Positions 57,700 to 64,000 of a stretch of 64,000 nt of DNA are shown one piece after another. Within the stretch, counting starts at the first letter, position 1. Every line of letters starts with the position of its first letter. The notes beneath the pieces were generated by a model. That model was not told the origin of the DNA and did no database searches. It saw only the letters and a list, made by a program, of their open reading frames with translations. Made by a program: the position numbers and the translations under genes. Origin of the DNA: Piezodorus guildinii (taxonomy: Eukaryota; Arthropoda; Insecta; Hemiptera; Pentatomidae). The stretch spans positions 98,649,616 to 98,713,615 of the forward strand of contig CM041294.1 in the NCBI GenBank assembly GCA_023052935.1. Direction: 5' to 3'.

Positions 57700-59430
57700 T
57701 ATTCTTTATTTATTTTTTTGTTTCATTCACAAGATTCAGCTTTTTTATAAAATATAATTTCCGTCCTACTTATACAAATATATACAGAGCGTATTATATC
57801 TCAAGAGTTTGTGTTAAAAAAAGGTTACATTTCATGGCACTTTTGGACTCTATATTATTGGTTTTCGTTCATATTTCATACCTAAAGTAATTCTATCATT
57901 CAAATTGAAAGATTATCATCTTTAAATAATTGAATCGTCAAAGAAATAGGTCCTAACTCGTTCAAAGCCGACTGCATTTACTCTCGAATGTCTATTATAA
58001 ATGAAGGAATTAAATTTTCAATTATAAAGTTGTTTCTATCTCCATACACTAAGCTTCCAACTAATAAATTTATTTTAGTTTTATACATTCTCAGTATTTA
58101 TAGAAAACGTTTCTATTAAAACAAGACAATCTTTACTTATTAATTGAAATTCCATACTCCCCATAGACGAAGATTTTGGACTTCAATTTACCCGGCTTAG
58201 CCGAGCTCTGCGGATCTCTTTGGGTGTGATTTAATACCGAATACACTGTGATCCCTGGGGTTTAGGATTGGATTTATGGAAGTCATAAATGTGATAAAAA
58301 GGGGAGACAGGAGTCAAGATTGGGGGAATATGAAATAAGGTAACAGTCTTTTTTTCCGGTTCTTCCTCTTGTCAAGTCCCTTTATCGTGACAGTACGTAT
58401 TCGGTACGGTATCTTGTGTGAGTTATAACTTCATGTAGTGTATAATGTGAGATGTGATAGGAGGGGCTGGCTGGTGGCTGAGGGTCATTCTGTATCACAC
58501 GTGTAGATTACTATATCAGCCATTTTTTGTTCGTAATCAATTTCTACTTCCCTGTTGACATTGTGTATGTTGGGAAGTATTTTATGTTTGATATATATAT
58601 ATATATATAAAGCAGCCGGTCAAAAAAATAGCATTTAAATATTTTCTAAGGCAGCGGTAGCTTCAAAAACTAGCTTACTTACTATATTTAGTCAATATAT
58701 TAACTATACTTAATGATACCATGGATCTCCTTTCCAAAGGTATCGTGTTTACCAATCCAATAGGTGGCATGCAGGGTAAGATTGAAGTAAACAAGATTCA
58801 ATTAATACATTACTATAATTATTAATTTACACATATCATTATATTAACACATTGCCTAAAACTCTGATTGAGAATACTGAGGGACATTTTCTCTACTACT
58901 TTTGCCATACAATATTACAAATAACAATATACCTTTGAAACCCTTAACCGACTGGCGAAGGTGAAAACAGTCTTAGGTCCCCTTTCTCGGCATCATCCTC
59001 CAGCTGCTCTCAGAACCCGACGGCCACCTCCTCTTCTTGTAGGTGGAACCCGACTCACTCCTCTTGAGGATAAAACTTGACTACCACTCCTGGTTCGAAT
59101 AAGACTGCCCTACGAATCTTCTCTCCTATCCTCGTCACCTCGGGTGGGCTGACATGGGAAGTACCCCGGTTGGCGGTACAGTCCTTGTGATCTTATTTAT
59201 ATCTTTTGACCACCCTTAATAATCTTGTAGGCTGCCGCTGTAGGTAACTACCAGGGGTCTCTGGTACCGCTGGGGGGCCCATACCGATGGGAAATCTAGG
59301 GGGCTAGGTAAACACCTTTTGATGTTTTGCCGACAAAGGTTCGTTATCATTAATTGTTTAATATTAAAATTATTTAATTATGAACTCCCCTCAGTATTCT
59401 CAATACATTACAATATATATATATATATAA
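57700..59430. other. No gene recognised
   Basis: A GC-richer block at 58960-59310 (CTCAGAACCCGACGGCCACC, GGCTGCCGCTGTAGGTAAC) just upstream of a CR1-like fragment may be an older part of the same or another retroelement, but no motif is decisive. (TA)n runs lie at 58591-58608 and 59414-59428. Confidence 0.4.
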
Positions 59431-59434
59431 GTGA

Positions 59435-60085
59435 ATTAAAGTGGCACCTCCCCTCAACCCGCAGACAATATTTCCTGGGATTATACCTCTACCAAACTAT
59501 TAACTCCCAGCATCCTTCCTACATCCACAGTCTCCTTCAATTTAAATCCTCAATCCACTGTCTTGAAAATAGATCGCGACATTCTGACCTTTACTTTCCT
59601 ACCCACAGAACCAAAACTTTTGATCGTTCCTTCATTGTTTGCTCTACCACACTCTAGAATTCTCTACCAATCCATATCCGCCATGCTGCCTCTTTATCCT
59701 CATTCAAATCCCAACTTTTCCTATACCTTCTGTCATCCCAAATAGACGATCAGCAAACGTGATATGTCAATTCTATCTAGAAATCTACATTGAATGAATG
59801 AAGATTATTGTCTACCGCTCAAATTTTAATTTGCTTATGATTAACTAGAATTTTTTTTTCTCGGAAGATAAAGTTTAAAAAATATAATATTTTTTTTCTG
59901 TTTCTTTTTTATTTCTTATGTATAGTATTTTTCCTCATTGTAAATAATTGTAATTTTAATATAATCATTGTAAATAATAATTAAACATGTTTTTTTTTTG
60001 TATCTTGCCAGACATAGTATATATTCAAATTGTACATACTGTTATTCTTAGGGGACCTAGTCCCAGAATAAATTTTTTTTTCTAT
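59435..60085 (+). mobile_element. CR1-like LINE, C-terminus and 3' UTR
   Basis: The frame reads LKWHLPSTRRQYFLGLYLYQ, FKSSIHCLENRSRHSDLYFP and THRTKTFDRSFIVCSTTL, with the final block NSLPIHIRHAASLSSFKSQL in the next frame after a stop. The UTR ends TTATTCTTAGGGGACCTAGT and CCCAGAATAAA and is followed by (TTCTA)n, the same terminus as the copies at 21535 and 35300. Confidence 0.83.
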
Positions 60086-60087
60086 TC

Positions 60088-60088
60088 T

Positions 60089-60147
<59 letters not shown>
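60088..60147. repeat. (TA)n microsatellite adjoining the LINE tail
   Basis: About 60 bases of TA repeats directly follow the (TTCTA)n tail. Confidence 0.95.
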
Positions 60148-60149
<2 letters not shown>

Positions 60150-60152
<3 letters not shown>

Positions 60153-60500
60153 GACAAGGGGTCTTTAACAATGTCTTCGCAGTTATGCAGTGCCCATCGC
60201 AATGGGCCGGAAGGATACAATTCTGTCAAGAGGGGTGGAATGAGTTAATTTTGACCCTCCATTATGTTATTTACAGTTAACCTATATTATAATATTGTAA
60301 TCATGTAAGAATACAATAGTGATTATATTACAATCTAATATTATGTTTGGTTTTATATGATTATAATGGAAAAAGCTGGCTGCTAGCCCTAATATCTATT
60401 ATTAATATACTAAGCTATCGATATTAACTTTTTAATAAATGTAATAAAAATAAAGAGAAGAAATTAACAGCCTTCTAAGCCTAATCTGGCAGATATCTCT
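60150..60500. other. Nothing recognised
   Basis: No frame; a small GC-richer part at 60160-60240 is unassigned. Confidence 0.4.
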
Positions 60501-60504
60501 TGGA

Positions 60505-60745
60505 TTTTAGAAAGGGAGTAAAATATACCGCCTTTGGAGAAGTAAAATAGTCCCAAGCCTGTGCAATGCCATGTAAGATCGAAATTCCTATCCTTTTATG
60601 TATTATAAAGGATGGGTATACCTTTGTCTGCATACTCCAATGTGGCCCCGGATGATATATCAGAATAAATAATTATTCTGCTACAACCGGGATTCAAACC
60701 CATGACCCAGAGAATCAGTAGACTCTGTCACAACTCCACTCCTGT
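60505..60745. mobile_element. Convergent SINE-A and SINE-B fragments
   Basis: The left part (to about 60605, plus strand) has SINE-A body blocks (GGGAGTAAAATATACCGCC, TCCCAAGCCTGTGCAATGCC). The right part (60612-60745, minus strand) has a SINE-B head with box B GGGTTTGAATCCCGG followed by CAGAATAATTATTTATTCTG. The two tails face each other. Confidence 0.65.
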
Positions 60746-60749
60746 AAAA

Positions 60750-61095
60750 AATAGAAACCAAATTCAATCAAACGCATATGTATTTATTTATTTATTCCTA
60801 TATATTATATTATTATGTAAATGTGGTTTCTAACGTCTTTTTGTAAAATATTATGGTTTTTCGTAGGATATATTTTTTATAGTTCTTAATTAGTGTGGGA
60901 ATGGTCAACTTCAAAATAGCAATATTTAACGGAAGAAATATTGAAAATTTGACATTTGGGATAAGTCAGATTATTTCATTAAGAATAAATGCTAGTTGAT
61001 ATTAAATCATACATAGATATAACTATGTATTTTATTAAATTGTTTTGAATCGTGTAATGAGCATGATATAAATTGTCACCTCAACTTGGAAACTA
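60750..61095. other. AT-rich, nothing recognised
   Basis: No gene or repeat terminus is visible. Confidence 0.4.
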
Positions 61096-61097
61096 TC

Positions 61098-61273
61098 TTA
61101 AAATGGCAATCTAATCACCAAGTCACACAAAAATTTAAGATAGTTTTTTTTTTTTTTTTTTTTTCTCGCCCTCCGTTCTAATAAATAAATTGGAGGGTGA
61201 GAAAAAAAAAAAAAAAAAAAAAAGAAACTATCTTAAATTTTTGTGTGACTTGGTGATTAGATTGCCATTTTAA
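61098..61273. repeat. 176-bp hairpin with T and A tracts inside the arms
   Basis: The arms start TTAAAATGGCAATCTAATCA and continue through AAATTTAAGATAGTTT to a run of about 20 T, mirrored by a run of about 20 A in the right arm. Beyond the runs CTCGCCCTCC faces GGAGGGTGAG. The loop is about 18 bases. Apart from a slight length difference at the homopolymers the arms are almost perfect complements. Confidence 0.92.
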
Positions 61274-61279
61274 AATATA

Positions 61280-61650
61280 ATAAAAATTATTTTATTGATA
61301 AGATAGTGAAAGTTAGGTTAAGAATAATTTTAGAAAAGTAAATTAATATACATATAGCCTGAGAGATGAAGGAGGCAGTGGTTGCCGATATAGAAGGCGA
61401 TGGGACAAGGAAATAAGGACAATAAGAGGAAGGCAATGCCCCGGAATCCGGTGACGATCCCAATATCAGGGATTCCATTTTCTTTCCTTCCGTTAGGATA
61501 GACCATTATTCTTACCCCGTCTCCTCTCCATGGCCTATTGAGTTTTATATAATAGCCTTTGATTTGTATTGCCAACTCCTTTAAGGCATTCATCTAACTT
61601 AACTGATATATAATAAAGGCAATATTGATTATAGATATATACATTTTTTT
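61280..61650 (-). other. Unrecognised frame
   Basis: An 87-codon minus-strand frame at 61330-61593 (MNALKELAIQIKGYYIKLNR, then PYPNGRKENGIPD-like sequence) has a plausible coding composition in its first half. I cannot assign it; LINE ORF1 or a decayed gene are possibilities. Confidence 0.3.
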
Positions 61651-61654
61651 TTAC

Positions 61655-61995
61655 TTGGAATTTATTTATTTATTTATTTTGTAACATACAGGCTTTTCAA
61701 CCATAAAGATTATTTTAGCCTTAAACTAATAATGCAGATACAATATAATAAAAGTAATAATACATACATATTTCCTAATAATAATACATACATGATAAAA
61801 AATAAAATACAATACAAACATTATACATAATATATGAAATAATACATACAATCACAAAATACATAATACATAGTAAAATAAAATACATAATACACTAAAA
61901 CATACATAATACTAATTATACAGATACAATAGTTTAGTTAAATACAAACAAACAATTATATAATATAACTACATATAAGAAAAAAAAAATAAATA
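61655..61995 (-). mobile_element. I-like LINE 3' UTR and tail
   Basis: The minus strand ends TGGTTGAAAAGCCTGTATGT then a (TAAA)n tail, preceded by tandem AATACAT-type repeats like those in the UTR of the element at 11440. No coding part remains. Confidence 0.5.
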
Positions 61996-62013
61996 AAAAA
62001 AAATATATATGTA

Positions 62014-62021
<8 letters not shown>

Positions 62022-62066
<45 letters not shown>
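62022..62066. repeat. (TA)n microsatellite
   Basis: Uninterrupted TA repeats. Confidence 0.95.
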
Positions 62067-62069
<3 letters not shown>

Positions 62070-62071
<2 letters not shown>

Positions 62072-62625
62072 TATCAAAAAAACAGGAACTTTTTTTTTTT
62101 TTTTTTTGGAAATATTGATGTGTCTTTTAGATAAGTCATCAGTTTGGTGGCTGACTCCTGGGTATTTTGTTATATTGTCCCAATATCATTCTCCATACCA
62201 ATCCTTCTTCGCTCGGCTTCGAAGGAAAAGCAATCTAACATTATATTGTTGGAATTTAAAAATATACACTTCGAATTTAAAAATATATCTGATATAATTA
62301 TATAAAAGGGTGAAAAACCAGTTGCAACAGAAATAAATTTGTATTTACGATAAAAGTAAACTATTATTAATAACAAAATTATTTGACTTCACCAAGTATT
62401 TAAGGTATCAACCACACATTGTTAGTTCATTTCCGCTTCGTACACGCCTTAATGTATTGAGAAATTCCTTTATCTGCCACTTTCCCTCCTCGGACCATAC
62501 CCATACCAAACCCTCAGCACTCAGTAACATCTCTTCATGTAAGTGAACTGTACTGACGGTATATGGTCGACTGTTGAATTGATAATAACAAATAAAAAGG
62601 AGTCAGCCTCGTAAACTATTTTTTA
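62070..62625. other. Nothing recognised
   Basis: A T tract at 62090-62107 and AT-rich sequence; the short frames here are low-complexity. Confidence 0.4.
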
Positions 62626-62631
62626 GTACTG

Positions 62632-62672
62632 ACAAATTTTCAGCTCGAATGCGTGAGCCATCATCAGGGTTC
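62632..62672 (-). other. Hammerhead-like motif unit, diverged
   Basis: On the minus strand CCCTGATGATGGCTCACGCA is followed by TTCGAGCTGAAAATTTGTC. The CTGATGA and GAAA blocks are kept, with a slightly mismatched stem. Further on the minus strand GGCTGACTCC appears, as near the 22.04-kb unit. Confidence 0.5.
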
Positions 62673-62674
62673 AA

Positions 62675-62940
62675 AACAATTAGAAACCAAAGAAGTCCAG
62701 ATTTTTTAAACAGGTATATTTGAGTAAATAACATAATTATAAAAAGGAAAAAAAAATTAAAAATATTAACATGGTATGACAAAGGAATAATAATGATGAC
62801 AATTCAATTAAAATTATGCTATTATCATAGATCATATAGTTTTATCGTATCCAATGTTTGAGTAGAAATATCAGTGAAATCAGGCATCTTCAGGAAACAA
62901 GTTCATACCATTCTGATCATATTACCTTTACAAAAAACCA
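62675..62940. other. AT-rich, nothing recognised
   Basis: No frame or repeat terminus is visible. Confidence 0.4.
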
Positions 62941-62944
62941 AAAC

Positions 62945-63085
62945 ATAGTACATTTCTTAACCTCTTCACAACCCTGTGTGAATTCCATTCTTTGAATATC
63001 CGCCATGCTTCTTCTCATAAGTATTCAAATTTTCTTTCTTCCAACTCATCTTTAAATTTCATAAAGGCGCTCTATAAATGGGAAA
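62945..63085 (+). mobile_element. CR1-like LINE, C-terminal scrap
   Basis: Translation in one frame gives LCEFHSLNIRHASSHKYSNF and LSSNSSLNFIKALYK, aligning with FVWNSIPSHIRHSDTLHTFK at 30235-31040. Only the end of the ORF is present. Confidence 0.55.
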
Positions 63086-63129
63086 TTTTAATTTAAGAAT
63101 ATTATGTTGATTATATTGTTACTTTAAGT

Positions 63130-63220
63130 TAGTGTAAATCAATTAATTTCAGTCACCACATAGTCTATCCATTGCATTTTTGGTCTGACTCTTTTGCTTT
63201 TTCCTTCAAGACTTTCCTCT
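63130..63220 (-). mobile_element. RTE-like LINE, C-terminal scrap
   Basis: The minus strand encodes GKSKRVRPKMQWIDYVVTEI followed by a stop, matching the K-R-GRP-x-x-W-D block of RTE-type ORF ends. Confidence 0.5.
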
Positions 63221-63224
63221 ATTA

Positions 63225-64000
63225 CTCACTTTGGGAGTGTGCTGTAATTGGGGTGTCAAGAAACGGTGAAAAAGTTATTTATTTTGAAAGAGCTTAGCTT
63301 AATTATCTTATTAATTAATTGTTTTACATATTATATTATATTCTCTTTGAGATGTCTCACCTTTAGACGAAGAGTCGTATGTCATCTTAATTGTCCGTCC
63401 TTTTGATGTGTAAATTGACAAAACATCGATTGGCTACTTATTTACTGGCATTCAAGGACTTTATCTGTCATGCTAACAATCCACCATTTTTAACCTTTAA
63501 ATTAATTATTATGTGTATCTCACAAAGAGAGGATCTCAAACGTGTCTAACCGTTTTTGTAGATTTTTTTTTTTTTTTAGGTGAAACTAGATATTAAACGA
63601 TTAGCATCTGCAAAATATTAGGAGCCAACGCCCAGGAGTCGCGTAAATAATCGGAACGTTTGTAAGCGAAAAACACATTTTATTTAATATCTTAATTTCT
63701 AGTGAAAGTATACATATAATTTTGGTGTCGTAATTATCCAATTTCAAAGGGGAATAATGAAAAAAAAAACAAATTATTAAAATATTCAAGTTTTATGCTT
63801 GTTATAGGTTAATTTTGATACAAATTTTTTTTTTTACCATAACTAGAACTAAAGATATTAAATTAAAAAAAAATTTTTTGCACACAAACTTTCAATTGAT
63901 GTTGGTTTTTAATTTAACTCCTAATAACGTTGTATTTTAAAAATATAATACAAACCATTTCTGAAATCTAGAACGCGGGTTATTGAGGTTGAAGGATTCG
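63225..64000. other. AT-rich, no gene recognised
   Basis: Several short A and T tracts; a 62-codon minus-strand frame at 63601-63789 has no domain. Confidence 0.45.

Overview
The window looks like transposon-rich intergenic DNA from an AT-rich invertebrate genome. An insect or other arthropod is most likely, but this is inference from the repeat spectrum (mdg3/Ty3-like, Jockey-, CR1-, RTE- and I-like elements, tRNA-derived SINEs, foldback MITEs) and from very long AT-rich stretches; no species-diagnostic gene is visible. I found no host protein-coding gene, rRNA, genuine tRNA gene or CRISPR array. Nearly every recognisable reading frame belongs to a mobile element, and most are 5'-truncated or frameshifted.

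Layout. Positions 1-4034 hold the left part of a Ty3/gypsy retrotransposon on the minus strand, with an intact gag and a pol frame still open at the window edge (protease, reverse transcriptase, RNase H, start of integrase). It is the only element here that looks recently active. From 4 to 24 kb there are SINE pieces, a 171-bp near-perfect palindrome, two copies of a high-copy ~0.8-kb repeat (called R1 here), a 247-bp MITE, an I-like LINE 3' end with RNase H, two 145-bp foldback elements (one inside a decayed gene-like frame), and a CR1-like tail. From 24 to 31.4 kb there is a Jockey-like LINE copy with a clear target-site duplication, a large inverted-repeat element interrupted by a LINE tail, another R1 copy and a CR1-like LINE. 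From 31.4 to 50 kb R1 copies dominate, among RTE-like and CR1-like fragments, SINEs and a second copy of the 247-bp MITE family. From 50 to 64 kb there are further CR1-, Jockey-, RTE- and I-like 3' ends, long (TA)n tracts, back-to-back SINE pieces and a 176-bp hairpin.

The parts interact as parasites rather than as a pathway. The LINEs are the plausible source of the reverse transcriptase that moves the SINEs, and the MITEs and R1 lack coding capacity and must depend on proteins encoded elsewhere. The most interesting pattern is a recurrent short motif (CTGATGA, a short stem, GAAA) at 8.03, 22.06, 29.63 and 62.65 kb that resembles the catalytic core of a hammerhead ribozyme. Two palindromes (7.9 and 48.4 kb) look like inverted doublings of ends of this type of unit.
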